Shown here: positions 51,257 through 60,309 of the stretch, one piece after another
How the letters are laid out: every line of letters begins with the position of its first letter
Position numbering within the stretch: position 1 is the first letter of the stretch
NCBI RefSeq assembly: GCF_007858365.1
Contig: NZ_VFIO01000008.1
Coordinates: 175,328-239,327 of the forward strand
DNA: 64,000 bases
Reading direction: 5' to 3'
DNA from: Pseudomonas saxonica
Lineage (GTDB): Bacteria; Pseudomonadota; Gammaproteobacteria; Pseudomonadales; Pseudomonadaceae
Position numbers and translations under genes: made by a program
Notes under the pieces: model-generated
Told to the model about the DNA's origin: nothing
The model's database searches: none
The model's input: the letters and a program-made list of their open reading frames with translations, nothing else

Positions 51257-51421
51257 TTAACGCAAAGGCGTTAAACCTGACTGGGCGATGAGTAACTGCT
51301 GGCGCAGCTGTTCGACCTGAAGTTGCAGTTGCGCTCGCTCGTCTTTGAGCTGGCGCAGTTCATCGCGGCGGATGGTGACATACAGCGTTTGTGCAGGTCG
51401 TGCAGACAATACGGTGTTCAT
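51257..51421 (-). CDS. Small 54-aa coiled-coil protein
   Basis: An ORF of 54 codons, bounded upstream by an in-frame stop (TAA at 51430-51428). The N-terminal third (ARPAQTLYVTIRRDELRQL) is followed by a glutamine/leucine heptad-like helix (KDERAQLQLQVEQLRQQLLI), a likely coiled coil. The helix phase and codon use look genuine, and I have the impression of similar short Pseudomonas proteins. The ribosome site is weak (AAGGG about 11 bases upstream). Function unknown. It lies upstream of cptA on the same strand. Confidence 0.6.
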   Translation of the reverse strand: MNTVLSARPAQTLYVTIRRDELRQLKDERAQLQLQVEQLRQQLLIAQSGLTPLR

Positions 51422-51709
51422 GGTTCGTTAAGCCCTTGGTGTCTTCATCAAGTACCCGAACGACCCATTTAGGGTCGTGGGTCACTGTCAGCGCCAATTC
51501 TGATTTCTTTTGCTTGCGAAGGGAACTTTTATATTTTTTGCTGTCTGCGCACGTTCGTTCGTCTTTTGGACGCATTGAATCGCGAATCTGAGTGGCTGCT
51601 TGTGCGAAACTACGCACCATGCGCTAGGACTAATCCAAGCCGGGCACCTTAAGCAATGCTGCAGTAAGGTGCTGCACACCTATTTATTTGTCGTTGGGAG
51701 CAACAGTAC

Positions 51710-52690
51710 ATGCAGTTGGGAATTATTGGATTGGGCCGTATGGGCGGTAACATCGCACGGCGTCTGATGCTCAATGGGCATACAACCGTGGTTTTTGACC
51801 GCAATACCGACTTCGTCAACACGCTGGAAAAGGAAGGCGCAACCGCTGTTGCCGACCTGCAAGCGATGGTCGACGGCCTGTCCAAACCGCGTGCAGTGTG
51901 GGTGATGCTACCTTCAGGTGCACCCACCGAAGACACCATCGAGGCGTTGAGCCAGATGCTTGACGCGGATGACATCATCATCGATGGCGGTAACACTTTT
52001 TACAAAGACGATATTCGTCGTGCGCAATCGTTGTCTGCAAAAGGCATCCAGTACGTCGATGTCGGAACGTCCGGTGGCGTGTGGGGGCTGGAACGCGGTT
52101 ATTGCATGATGATCGGCGGTGATACCGAGGTGGTAAAACACCTGGACCCATTGTTTGCAGCGCTGGCGCCGGGCATGGGCGACATTCCTCGCACTAAAGA
52201 CCGCAAGTCAGATGACGACCGTGCTGAGCGTGGCTACATCCACGCCGGCCCTGCAGGCGCAGGGCACTTTGTGAAAATGGTTCACAACGGTATCGAGTAC
52301 GGTTTGATGCAGGCGTATGCCGAAGGCTTCAACCTGATGAAAATGAAGGGCGGTGAAAACCTGCCTGAAGATCAGCGCTTTGACCTCAACCTGGGTGATA
52401 TCGCCGAGGTATGGCGTCGCGGCAGCGTCGTGTCGTCCTGGTTGCTCGACCTGACCGCCGATGCTCTGGCTACTGACGAAGCATTGGATGGCTACTCGGG
52501 CGCCGTTGCAGACAGCGGTGAAGGCCGTTGGACTATTGAAGCTGCAATGGAGCAATCGACTCCGGTACCTGTACTGTCGCAAGCCTTGTTTGCCCGCTAC
52601 AGTTCACGTCAGCAAAGCCTCTATGGCGACAAAATGCTGTCGGCCATGCGCTTTGGTTTCGGTGGCCACGTGGAGACGTCTAAAAAATGA
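51710..52690 (+). CDS. gnd: 6-phosphogluconate dehydrogenase (decarboxylating), short type
   Basis: Converts 6-phosphogluconate to ribulose 5-phosphate with CO2 release, 326 residues. This is the short, usually NAD-preferring form rather than the 470-residue NADP form. The N-terminal dinucleotide motif is GIIGLGRMGGNIARRL (4-19), the substrate site DVGTSGGVWGLERGYCMMIGG, and the catalytic lysine/asparagine block GHFVKMVHNGIEYG. Its stop overlaps the zwf start (ATGA). Confidence 0.94.
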   Translation: MQLGIIGLGRMGGNIARRLMLNGHTTVVFDRNTDFVNTLEKEGATAVADLQAMVDGLSKPRAVWVMLPSGAPTEDTIEALSQMLDADDIIIDGGNTFYKDDIRRAQSLSAKGIQYVDVGTSGGVWGLERGYCMMIGGDTEVVKHLDPLFAALAPGMGDIPRTKDRKSDDDRAERGYIHAGPAGAGHFVKMVHNGIEYGLMQAYAEGFNLMKMKGGENLPEDQRFDLNLGDIAEVWRRGSVVSSWLLDLTADALATDEALDGYSGAVADSGEGRWTIEAAMEQSTPVPVLSQALFARYSSRQQSLYGDKMLSAMRFGFGGHVETSKK

Positions 52691-54210
52691 TTGATCAGTC
52701 CAGCAAGTCCGATTCCCACCCTGCGCCGCCCACCACACTGTTTTTGTTTGGTGCCCACGGCGACCTGGTAAAGCGCCTGCTGATGCCAGCGCTCTACAAC
52801 TTGAGTCGGGACGGTTTGCTGGACGATGGTCTGCGCATTGTGGGCGTTGACCACAATGCAATCAGTGATGAAGGCTTCGCCCAAAAGTTGGAGGACTTCA
52901 TTCGCAATGAGGCCTCCAGCAAAGTGGATCATCCTGACGGCCAGGGTTTAAACCCCGAGTTATGGGCTTCGCTGGCGAAAAACATCAGCTATGTTCAAGG
53001 CGATTTTCTGGATGACAGCACTTATAAAGCGCTGGAAGAGAAAATCAATGCCAGCGGCACCGGCAATGCGGTGTTTTACCTGGCCACTGCACCGCGCTTT
53101 TTCAGTGAGGTCGTGCAGCGGCTTGGCGCCAGCGGATTGCTCAAGGAAAGCCCGAATGGGTTTCGCCGGGTAGTCATTGAAAAACCTTTTGGCTCGGACC
53201 TTGAGTCGGCTCAAGCATTGAACGCTTGCTTGCTGACCGTGATGAGTGAGAAGCAGATCTATCGAATTGACCACTATCTGGGCAAGGAAACAGTCCAGAA
53301 CATTTTGGTCAGTCGTTTCTCCAACGGGCTTTTCGAAGCTTTCTGGAATAATCATTATATTGATCATGTGCAGATTACGGCGGCAGAAACCGTCGGTGTC
53401 GAGACACGTGGCAGTTTTTACGAACATACGGGCGCTTTGCGCGACATGCTGCCCAACCATCTGTTTCAGTTACTGGCGATGGTGGCGATGGAGCCACCAG
53501 CCGCCTTTGGCGCAGATGCGGTGCGCGGTGAAAAGGCCAAATTGATTGGTGCGATTCGTCCGTGGTCAAAAGAGGATGCGCTGAAAAATTCGGTGCGTGG
53601 GCAATACACCGCGGGTGAATCGGGCGGCAAGCCGGTTGCGGGTTATCGCGAAGAAAATAACGTTGACCCCGACAGCACAACCGAGACCTACGTTGCGCTC
53701 AAAGTGATGATCGATAACTGGCGGTGGGTGGGTGTGCCGTTTTACCTTCGCACCGGCAAACGCATGAGTGCTCGCGATACCGAAATCGCGATCTGCTTTA
53801 AACCTGCGCCTTATGCCCAGTTCCGTGACACTGAAGTCGAGCGGTTGCAGCCCAACTATTTGCGTATCCAGATTCAACCCAACGAAGGAATGTGGTTTGA
53901 CCTTCAAGCCAAACGTCCGGGGCCGGGTCTGAAAATGGCCAATGTCGAATTGGGCTTTGCCTACAAGGACTTCTTTGAGGTACAGCCTTCTACCGGCTAT
54001 GAGACGTTGATTTACGACTGTCTAATCGGCGACCAGACCCTGTTTCAGCGCGCTGACAACATCGAAAATGGCTGGCGCGGTGTTCAGCCGTTTCTGGATG
54101 CCTGGCGTAAACACACCGAGGTATACCCGTACAAGGCTGGCGAGGATGGCCCGCAGGCGGCCAAGGAGTTGCTTGCCCGTGATGGCCGCGTGTGGCTGAA
54201 AATAGGATGA
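52687..54210 (+). CDS. zwf: Glucose-6-phosphate 1-dehydrogenase
   Basis: First enzyme of the oxidative pentose phosphate/Entner-Doudoroff entry, 507 residues. The dinucleotide motif FGAHGDLVKRLLMPALYNL (about 19-37; the usual GASGDLA form is altered to GAHGDLV), EKPFGSDLESA and the catalytic RIDHYLGKE are visible. Translationally coupled to gnd by a 4-base overlap and to the HAD phosphatase by another. Pseudomonads often carry more than one zwf; this is not the copy located beside hexR, edd and pgl. Confidence 0.94.
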   Translation: MIDQSSKSDSHPAPPTTLFLFGAHGDLVKRLLMPALYNLSRDGLLDDGLRIVGVDHNAISDEGFAQKLEDFIRNEASSKVDHPDGQGLNPELWASLAKNISYVQGDFLDDSTYKALEEKINASGTGNAVFYLATAPRFFSEVVQRLGASGLLKESPNGFRRVVIEKPFGSDLESAQALNACLLTVMSEKQIYRIDHYLGKETVQNILVSRFSNGLFEAFWNNHYIDHVQITAAETVGVETRGSFYEHTGALRDMLPNHLFQLLAMVAMEPPAAFGADAVRGEKAKLIGAIRPWSKEDALKNSVRGQYTAGESGGKPVAGYREENNVDPDSTTETYVALKVMIDNWRWVGVPFYLRTGKRMSARDTEIAICFKPAPYAQFRDTEVERLQPNYLRIQIQPNEGMWFDLQAKRPGPGLKMANVELGFAYKDFFEVQPSTGYETLIYDCLIGDQTLFQRADNIENGWRGVQPFLDAWRKHTEVYPYKAGEDGPQAAKELLARDGRVWLKIG

Positions 54211-55019
54211 AAGACGTGAAGAAAGACGCAATTGAGCTGGTGTTGTGTGACATGGATGGCACGCTGCTTTTGCCTGATCATACGCTCAGCCCGCGAAATA
54301 GGGAGGCAGTCAAATCACTTCAAGCCGCTGGTATTTACTTCACCCTGGCGTCCGGACGGCCTCCCAGGGCTATGCGCGAAATCATCAGTCAGTTAGACAT
54401 TAAACTGCCCTTCGCGGGGTTCAATGGTGGTTTGCTGGTCAACCCTCAGGGCGACTATTTGCAATCCCATCATGTCCATCCGGATGCCGTACGTAAAACA
54501 CTGGATCTTCTGGCTGAGCACAAGGTAGAAGTCTGGCTGTTCGTCGATGACCAGTGGCTGTTGCGTGACCCACACGGCGAAATGGTGGCCCATGAGCAAG
54601 AGGGGTTGGGCTATGCACCTCAGGTGGTGGAGAGCTTCGAACCTTATCTGCATCAGGTACACAAAATCGTTGCAACCTGCAGTGACGCACCGTTATTGAT
54701 GGACCTTGAGCAGCGCTTGCAGCCTTTGTTGAATGGTTTGGCAGTGGCCAGTCGCTCACAGGCGCGCTATCTCGATATCACCGCACTTCAAGCCAACAAG
54801 GGCAATGCCCTTGTGACACTTGCCGAATTTTTGAACGTGCCGTTGTCGCGCACGGCGGCCATTGGTGATGGTGGCAATGATCCTGCCATGTTTCATCGTG
54901 CCGGCCTTTCGATAGCTATGGGCCAGGCTCCTGAGGAGGTCAGGGCGCAGGCGCACGTGGTGACCGGCAGTAACCTGGAGGATGGCGTTGCGCAGGCCAT
55001 TGACCGTTTTATTCTCTAG
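54207..55019 (+). CDS. HAD-superfamily phosphatase, Cof type
   Basis: A 270-residue hydrolase. The nucleophile motif is LCDMDGTLL (Asp15, Asp17), then TLASGRPPRAM (motif II) and LDITALQANKGNAL plus IGDGGNDPAMFHRAG (motifs III/IV). The large C2B cap lies between motif II and III, as in YidA/Cof sugar-phosphate phosphatases. ATG 54207 overlaps the zwf stop and is preferred to a GTG at 54192. Operon position suggests it acts on a pentose-phosphate intermediate or damaged sugar phosphate such as phosphogluconolactone by-products; this is inference. Confidence 0.9.
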   Translation: MKDVKKDAIELVLCDMDGTLLLPDHTLSPRNREAVKSLQAAGIYFTLASGRPPRAMREIISQLDIKLPFAGFNGGLLVNPQGDYLQSHHVHPDAVRKTLDLLAEHKVEVWLFVDDQWLLRDPHGEMVAHEQEGLGYAPQVVESFEPYLHQVHKIVATCSDAPLLMDLEQRLQPLLNGLAVASRSQARYLDITALQANKGNALVTLAEFLNVPLSRTAAIGDGGNDPAMFHRAGLSIAMGQAPEEVRAQAHVVTGSNLEDGVAQAIDRFIL

Positions 55020-55113
55020 TTTTGGCGTAATCACGGCCTGCTTGACCCCGGCAGTGCTTGTTATAGTCCGCGTTTAATTGACCGGCTGCAGCACTCCAAA
55101 AAGGATTCAGGTT

Positions 55114-55926
55114 ATGTCCGATTACCAGGCTTTTCAGGTTGAGTTAAAGGGCAATATTGCCCATGTACAGATCAATCGCCCTGAAAAGATCAATGCGATG
55201 AATGCGGCATTCTGGACCGAAATCATTGAAATTTTTCAGTGGGCCGATGAGACTGACGCCGTGCGAGTGGTGGTGCTCAGCGGTGCGGGCAAACACTTTT
55301 CGGCCGGTATTGATCTGATGTTACTTGCCTCTGTTGCCAATGAGATGGGCAAAGATGTGGGGCGTAACGCGCGGCTGCTACGACGCAAGATTCTGCGCAT
55401 GCAAGCGTCTTTCAACGCTGTCGATCAATGCCAAAAGCCTGTTCTGGCGGCTATTCAGGGGTATTGCCTGGGTGGAGCCATCGATCTGATTGCTGCGTGC
55501 GACATGCGGTATGCCGCTGAAGATGCGCAATTCTCGATCAAGGAAATTGACATGGGTATGGCGGCTGATGTCGGCACCCTGCAACGCCTGCCACGCATTA
55601 TCGGGGACGGTATGCTGCGTGAGCTGGCGTATACCGGGCGCATGGTTGCTGCTGATGAGGCCCGAGCAATAGGTCTGGTCAACCGGGTTTTCGCGGATAA
55701 ACAGACCTTGCTCGACGGGGTTATGGCGATTGCACAGGAGATTGCCGGCAAATCACCGATTGCCATCGCCGGGACCAAGAAGATGATCAGCTATATGCGC
55801 GATCATCGGGTTGACGATGGCCTGGAGTATGTAGCGACCTGGAACGCAGCCATGCTCCAGTCCAACGACCTGCGCTTGGCGATGACGGCGCATATGACCA
55901 AGCAAAAGCCTGAATTTCTGGATTGA
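55114..55926 (+). CDS. Enoyl-CoA hydratase/isomerase family, dienoyl-CoA isomerase-like
   Basis: A crotonase-fold enzyme of 270 residues. The oxyanion-hole segments are HFSAGIDLML (about 62-71) and IQGYCLGGAIDLIAACD (about 115-131). The block FSIKEIDMGMAADVGTLQRL (about 140-159) contains the acidic residues that distinguish delta-3,5-delta-2,4-dienoyl-CoA isomerases from simple hydratases. That makes isomerisation of dienoyl-CoA during unsaturated fatty-acid oxidation the likely activity. ATG 55114 is chosen on family length; AAGGATTCAG lies upstream. Single gene followed by nudC. Confidence 0.9.
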   Translation: MSDYQAFQVELKGNIAHVQINRPEKINAMNAAFWTEIIEIFQWADETDAVRVVVLSGAGKHFSAGIDLMLLASVANEMGKDVGRNARLLRRKILRMQASFNAVDQCQKPVLAAIQGYCLGGAIDLIAACDMRYAAEDAQFSIKEIDMGMAADVGTLQRLPRIIGDGMLRELAYTGRMVAADEARAIGLVNRVFADKQTLLDGVMAIAQEIAGKSPIAIAGTKKMISYMRDHRVDDGLEYVATWNAAMLQSNDLRLAMTAHMTKQKPEFLD

Positions 55927-55956
55927 TATTTTTTCACCCTGACCAAGGATCCTTTG

Positions 55957-56787
55957 ATGACACCGCGTTGGACCACGGCAGTACTGGATACAAAGCAACC
56001 TGGCGGCTTGGCAGTGGTGCGCGGCCCTGACGGTTTTTTGCTGGACGACAACGGGCCGCTCTTTGCGCGTGAGTGGCTCAAGCGTCAGGCGCTGCCCGTA
56101 TTGGCCGAGCACGGCATCGGGTATCTGGACGGCGAACCTGTATACCTGTTGGAGCTGGAAGGGCAGGCACAGGTTGAAGGGTGTCGTTGGCAGGGTTTGC
56201 GGGTATTTATGCTTGAGGGTGATCACACCCTTTATAAGGTGCTGGGCTATGCGGCGCAGATTGGCACGTGGTCGCGTGAACATCGGTTTTGTGGCAGCTG
56301 CGGCCAGGCAATGACTCAAGTTCCGCTGGAGCGTGCCATGTACTGCGCGGCTTGCGACTTACGCAGTTATCCGCGTATTTCGCCCAGTATGATTGTGCTG
56401 ATCACCCGTGGCGATGAAGTGTTGCTGGCGCGCTCGCCACGCTTCGTGCCGGGCGTGTACAGCACGTTGGCGGGGTTTGCCGAGCCGGGTGAGTCTGCCG
56501 AGGAATGCCTGATTCGTGAAGTGCGCGAGGAGGTGCAGCTGGAGGTCAAGAATATCCAGTACGTAGGCAGTCAGTGCTGGCCGTTCCCGCACTCCATGAT
56601 GCTGGGCTTTCATGCTGAATATGCAGGCGGCGACATCGTGCCTCAAGCCGATGAGATAGAGGATGCGCAGTGGTTCAATGTGCACCACTTGCCGCCTTTG
56701 CCCGCGTCGCGCTCAATTGCGCGCTACCTTATCGACTTGTATGTGGCGCGCCGCTTAGGCCATGCCGAACCAGTGCTGCCAAGCTAG
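55957..56787 (+). CDS. nudC: NADH pyrophosphatase NudC
   Basis: A 276-residue Nudix hydrolase that splits NAD(H) and can remove NAD caps from RNA. A four-cysteine zinc ribbon (FCGSCGQAM, YCAACDLRSYP) and the Nudix box GFAEPGESAEECLIREVREE are intact, followed by the NudC-specific SQCWPFPHSMMLGF. ATG 55957 is preferred to the TTG one codon earlier. Its last 33 bases overlap the convergent TSUP permease gene. Confidence 0.95.
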   Translation: MTPRWTTAVLDTKQPGGLAVVRGPDGFLLDDNGPLFAREWLKRQALPVLAEHGIGYLDGEPVYLLELEGQAQVEGCRWQGLRVFMLEGDHTLYKVLGYAAQIGTWSREHRFCGSCGQAMTQVPLERAMYCAACDLRSYPRISPSMIVLITRGDEVLLARSPRFVPGVYSTLAGFAEPGESAEECLIREVREEVQLEVKNIQYVGSQCWPFPHSMMLGFHAEYAGGDIVPQADEIEDAQWFNVHHLPPLPASRSIARYLIDLYVARRLGHAEPVLPS

Positions 56788-57534
56788 CCGTACGGTCAAT
56801 CCCAATACGACGGTGATAAATACCGGGCGAATGAATTTGGCGCCGCCACTGATCGCGCTGCGTGCGCCAAAAAAAGCGCCGACCATGACGGCAAACCCCA
56901 TGGTCAGGCCTATCACCCAGTCCACATGTCCGGCGATGATAAACACGGTCAATGCGGCAATGTTGCTGACGAAGTTCATGCTGCGGGCGACACCGCTGGC
57001 TTTCACCAGATCTATCGGGTACATCAGCATGCTGCTGACGGTCCAGAATGCACCCGTCCCCGGGCCTGCCACGCCATCATAAAACCCCAGGCTGAAGCCT
57101 TGCGGCAGTTGCCATTTCTTTTTGATCGGTGCGTCGTTGTCGATCGGGGTTTTCGGTGTGCCACCAAACAACAGGTACAGTCCGCAGGCAAAGACAATCA
57201 CCGGCAGCATTTTATTGAGCCATTCGGCGGGCATGTAATGGGCGACAACCGCACCAATCAATGCGCCTGCAAGGGTCCCGAAAATCGCCAGCTTCCACTC
57301 CCTTGGGTGGAACAGTTTGCGTCGGTAAAACGTCAGGCTGGCAGTGGCGGCACCGAACGTTGAACTGAGCTTGTTGGTGCCCAGCACCAGATGGGGCGGC
57401 AGGCCAGCAGTGAGCAGTGCGGGTGTGGTGAGCAAGCCACCGCCCCCGGCAATGGCATCGATAAAACCGGCAACGAAAGCAACGGCGGCCAGAATGGCGA
57501 GGGTGGTCACATCTACGCTGAGTTCAAATGGCAT
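56755..57534 (-). CDS. TSUP-family (TauE/SafE) membrane permease
   Basis: A 259-residue membrane protein with about eight helices. The family motif is AGFIDAIAGGGGLLTTPALL (residues 22-41), repeated in weaker form as LGFYDGVAGPGTGAFW (about 150-165). TSUP proteins move sulfur or organic anions such as sulfite, sulfoacetate or lactate; the substrate is not readable here. The next gene on the same strand is a broken SfnR-type sulfur regulator, a weak hint toward sulfur compounds. It ends inside nudC (33-base overlap). Confidence 0.88.
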   Translation of the reverse strand: MPFELSVDVTTLAILAAVAFVAGFIDAIAGGGGLLTTPALLTAGLPPHLVLGTNKLSSTFGAATASLTFYRRKLFHPREWKLAIFGTLAGALIGAVVAHYMPAEWLNKMLPVIVFACGLYLLFGGTPKTPIDNDAPIKKKWQLPQGFSLGFYDGVAGPGTGAFWTVSSMLMYPIDLVKASGVARSMNFVSNIAALTVFIIAGHVDWVIGLTMGFAVMVGAFFGARSAISGGAKFIRPVFITVVLGLTVRLAWQHWFGMA

Positions 57535-57663
57535 GGGATCGGCTTAATTCGACGGAACGTACAGCGCTGACGCGCAGGAAGGACGCCATCTTACCGATAA
57601 CTCAGTGCAGCGGCGATAGACCGTGTGCCTCGTTTGCTATCTGCCGCTGTGAATGTGAGCTTG

Positions 57664-58753
57664 CTAAATCGCCGGGCATGCGTGCGTATCAACGCGGCGC
57701 GTGTTGACTGAAAGAGCGCCCAGTTTGATCAGGCGTGTGCGTGTGACATTGCGGCTCAAGCCGAGCAGTTTTGCCGTGTGCACTTGATTGAAATGGCAGA
57801 ACTCGTAGGCGGCACGCAGCAGGCTGTCCTCAACTGTCTCGTGCAAAGCACCGGGCTCTTCTTCAAAGAGCTTGTGGAAGGCGCGTTGCAGTAAGTGCTG
57901 TGTGGTATCCGGGGTATTTTGCGGCAAGATCGCGGGCTCTGATCGTCTGCCGCGTGAGTGCGACAAGCGCAGATCCTTCGCGGTGATGGTCGGATTGCGG
58001 CAAAGAAGCAAGCTGTGATGTATGACGTTTTCCAGCTCGCGGATATTGCCTTGCCAAGTGTTCCCTGAGCACCTCTTCAGCGCACAGGCTCAGCGTTTTG
58101 GGGCCATGTTGTAAACGCTGCCGATAGGTCTGGAGGAAGTGCCTGGCCAGCGGCAGGATGTCTCCCGGCCGTTCCCGCAGTGGCTGTAACGCCAGGCTCA
58201 CAACATTCAGTCGGTAATACAGGTCTTCACGAAAATGCCCTGCATCAATGGCTTGCTCCAGATTGACGTTGGTAGCGGCCAGCACACGAACATGGATCGG
58301 TGTGCTTTTGCGAGAGCCCAGTCTCACCACTTCTTGCTCTTGCAACACGCGCAACAGTTTTACCTGGATGGGGAGGGGCAAGTCGCCAATTTCATCCAGA
58401 AACAGGGTTCCTCCATTGGCCTCTTCAAACCATCCGGCCTTGGCTGCCAATGCCCCGGTAAAGGCGCCTTTTTCATGGCCAAACAACTCGGCTTCGACAA
58501 GCGACTCGGAGAAGGCGCCGCAGTTGACGGCCACAAATGGCTGCTGATTCCTGTTGCTGAGTTGATGGATGTGTCGTGCAACCAACTCTTTGCCGGTGCC
58601 AGTTTCGCCAATGATCAACACGCTCGCGTCACTAGGGGCAATTTGCTGCAAATGGGTGAGTAATGCTTTCGAAGACGGGTCTTCGAACACCTGAGCGGTG
58701 GCTCTGATAGACGTTGCGAGGGCTGGCGTTGCAGGTAAAGTCAAAAGCTGCAT
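57664..58753 (-). pseudogene. sfnR: Frameshifted sigma54-dependent activator, SfnR type
   Basis: An activator lacking an N-terminal sensor domain, as in SfnR of P. putida. The first frame (58753 down to about 58058, 232 codons) carries Walker A GETGTGKE, the sigma54 contact loop GAFTGA and Walker B GGTLFLDEIGD. At about 58057 the sequence continues in another frame, starting WQGNIRELENVIHHS and ending in a Fis-type DNA-binding helix (TAKLLGLSRNVTRTRLIKLG) with stop at 57664. Total length 1090 bases is one more than a multiple of three, consistent with a single inserted base (or two lost). Unless it is a sequencing error the gene is inactive. A strong AAAAGGAG ribosome site remains. Confidence 0.88.
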
Positions 58754-59083
58754 TAAAAGCTCCTTTTTGCAGGGGCTCTGTCCACAAAAGGAAAGCCGGA
58801 GACAGCTTTATAAAGTTATTTAGATATTCCGTAAACTAACGTAATTCCATATTTATATATCCTTATGGCATATGTGACTTGCGAAGGGAGCGGTAAAGGC
58901 GCTTTATAAGGGAGGATTATTTTAAAGTTTTGAATTTTGGGAAAGCTCTTACGGCATTTCTTAAGTCAGTCTCTTTATTCCTCTGGCTCAATCGGTTATT
59001 CCTAATGGTCGCTTCTATAGTGGCTTCATTTTTCGGGTATCAAGCACAGCCTGGTTCCGGAACGCGCTCAGTAGGTTTGTAAA
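58754..59083. other. AT-rich intergenic region
   Basis: Divergent upstream region between the sfnR-type pseudogene and the cysteine desulfurase gene. Rich in A and T (58800-58870 especially), no supported ORF. It presumably contains both promoters, but no confident -35/-10 pair or sigma54 site could be assigned. Confidence 0.5.
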
Positions 59084-60253
59084 ATGAATAAACGACCTCT
59101 TTATTTCGATTACGCCGCCACCACACCTGTGGATGCCCGTGTCATTCAGGTGATGGTTGATTGTCTGGGTTTTGAAGGCAATTTTGGTAATCCAGCTTCT
59201 GGCTCCCATGTGTTTGGCCAACAGGCCCGCCACACGGTAGAGCGTGCTCGAGAGCAAGTCGCTGAACTGATTAACGCGCAGCCAGAGCACATTATCTGGA
59301 CTTCTGGAGCCACAGAATCCAACAACCTGGCATTGAAAGGTGTTGCGCATGCGAGCGGCAAAGTGCGCGGGCACATCATTACCAGTCAAATTGAGCACAA
59401 AGCCGTGCTGGATACTGCGCGTTTCCTTGAGCAGTCCGGCTTTGACGTGACGTACCTGGCCCCGGACAGCAATGGCCTTGTCAGTGTTCAACAGGTCGGT
59501 GAGGCCTTACGTGAAGATACGCTGCTGGTGTCTCTGATGTTGGTCAATAACGAATTGGGTACGGTTAATGACATTCCGGCCATCGGTTTGCGAGTGCGTG
59601 AGCACGGTGCGTTATTTCATGTTGATGCCGCCCAAGGTGCAGGCAAGATCGCTATCGATCTGGAGAATTGGGCTGTCGACTTGATGTCGTTTTCGGGTCA
59701 CAAGGTGTATGGGCCCAAGGGTATTGGTGCTTTATATGTGGGGCCGCGAGCACAGGCTCGTTTGCAGGCGCAGATACATGGGGGCGGGCATGAATTCGGC
59801 CTTCGTTCCGGTACCCTGGCTACCCACCAAATTGCTGGCATGGGTGCTGCCTTCGCGCTGGCCAGCGAGTCATTTGCGGAAGACCTCAATCATATCAGCC
59901 GTTTGCGTGAGCGTTTGCTGGAGCAGTTGGCCGATATTCCGGGAGTGCGATGTAACGGTTGTCCTACACAAAGAATCCCTCACACTTTGAGCCTGACGTT
60001 CAGTCAGGGGCAATTCAATAGCTCGGCATTGAGTACTTTCTTGGCCTATTCGGCGACTTCTGCGTGTAACTCGGCCAGCAAAGCGCCGTCTCACGTACTG
60101 CTTGCACTAGGCCTTGATGCTGAAGATGCGGCACGAACCATTCGCTTGAGTCTGGGGCGCTTCACTCGCGAGCAGGACATTGATGCCGCGGTTCAGGCCA
60201 TTAAGGCGGCAGTTGCCACGCCAGCTCCTTTTTGGGCGGTTGCTCAGTCCTGA
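59084..60253 (+). CDS. Cysteine desulfurase (IscS/NifS family)
   Basis: A PLP enzyme of 389 residues that transfers sulfur from cysteine. Visible parts: YFDYAATTPVD at the N-terminus, TSGATESNNLALKG, the histidine in QIEHKAVLDT, LVNNELGTVN, the PLP lysine in SFSGHKVYGPKG (about 207) and the mobile loop with active cysteine SATSACNSASKAPSHVLLALG (about 325-345). The SACNSAS loop places it in the IscS/NifS-like group I. No iscU, hscA or other cluster-assembly gene is adjacent, so it is not the housekeeping isc copy. Its job may be thiolation or a dedicated sulfur donor. Confidence 0.92.
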   Translation: MNKRPLYFDYAATTPVDARVIQVMVDCLGFEGNFGNPASGSHVFGQQARHTVERAREQVAELINAQPEHIIWTSGATESNNLALKGVAHASGKVRGHIITSQIEHKAVLDTARFLEQSGFDVTYLAPDSNGLVSVQQVGEALREDTLLVSLMLVNNELGTVNDIPAIGLRVREHGALFHVDAAQGAGKIAIDLENWAVDLMSFSGHKVYGPKGIGALYVGPRAQARLQAQIHGGGHEFGLRSGTLATHQIAGMGAAFALASESFAEDLNHISRLRERLLEQLADIPGVRCNGCPTQRIPHTLSLTFSQGQFNSSALSTFLAYSATSACNSASKAPSHVLLALGLDAEDAARTIRLSLGRFTREQDIDAAVQAIKAAVATPAPFWAVAQS

Positions 60254-60309
60254 CGGCTGATCCATTATCCGAAACGAATAATAAATAGCCGTGTTGAGCA
60301 GGAGACAGT

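Noticed and set aside
51360..51620. 86-codon minus-strand frame upstream of the 54-aa gene
   Set aside because: Part of it looks protein-like, but it overlaps the better-supported 54-codon gene in another phase and has no ribosome site.
58866..58882. Possible sigma54 promoter (TGGCA...TTGC) upstream of the cysteine desulfurase
   Set aside because: The distance between GG and GC is 12 bases; the sigma54 consensus needs 10.
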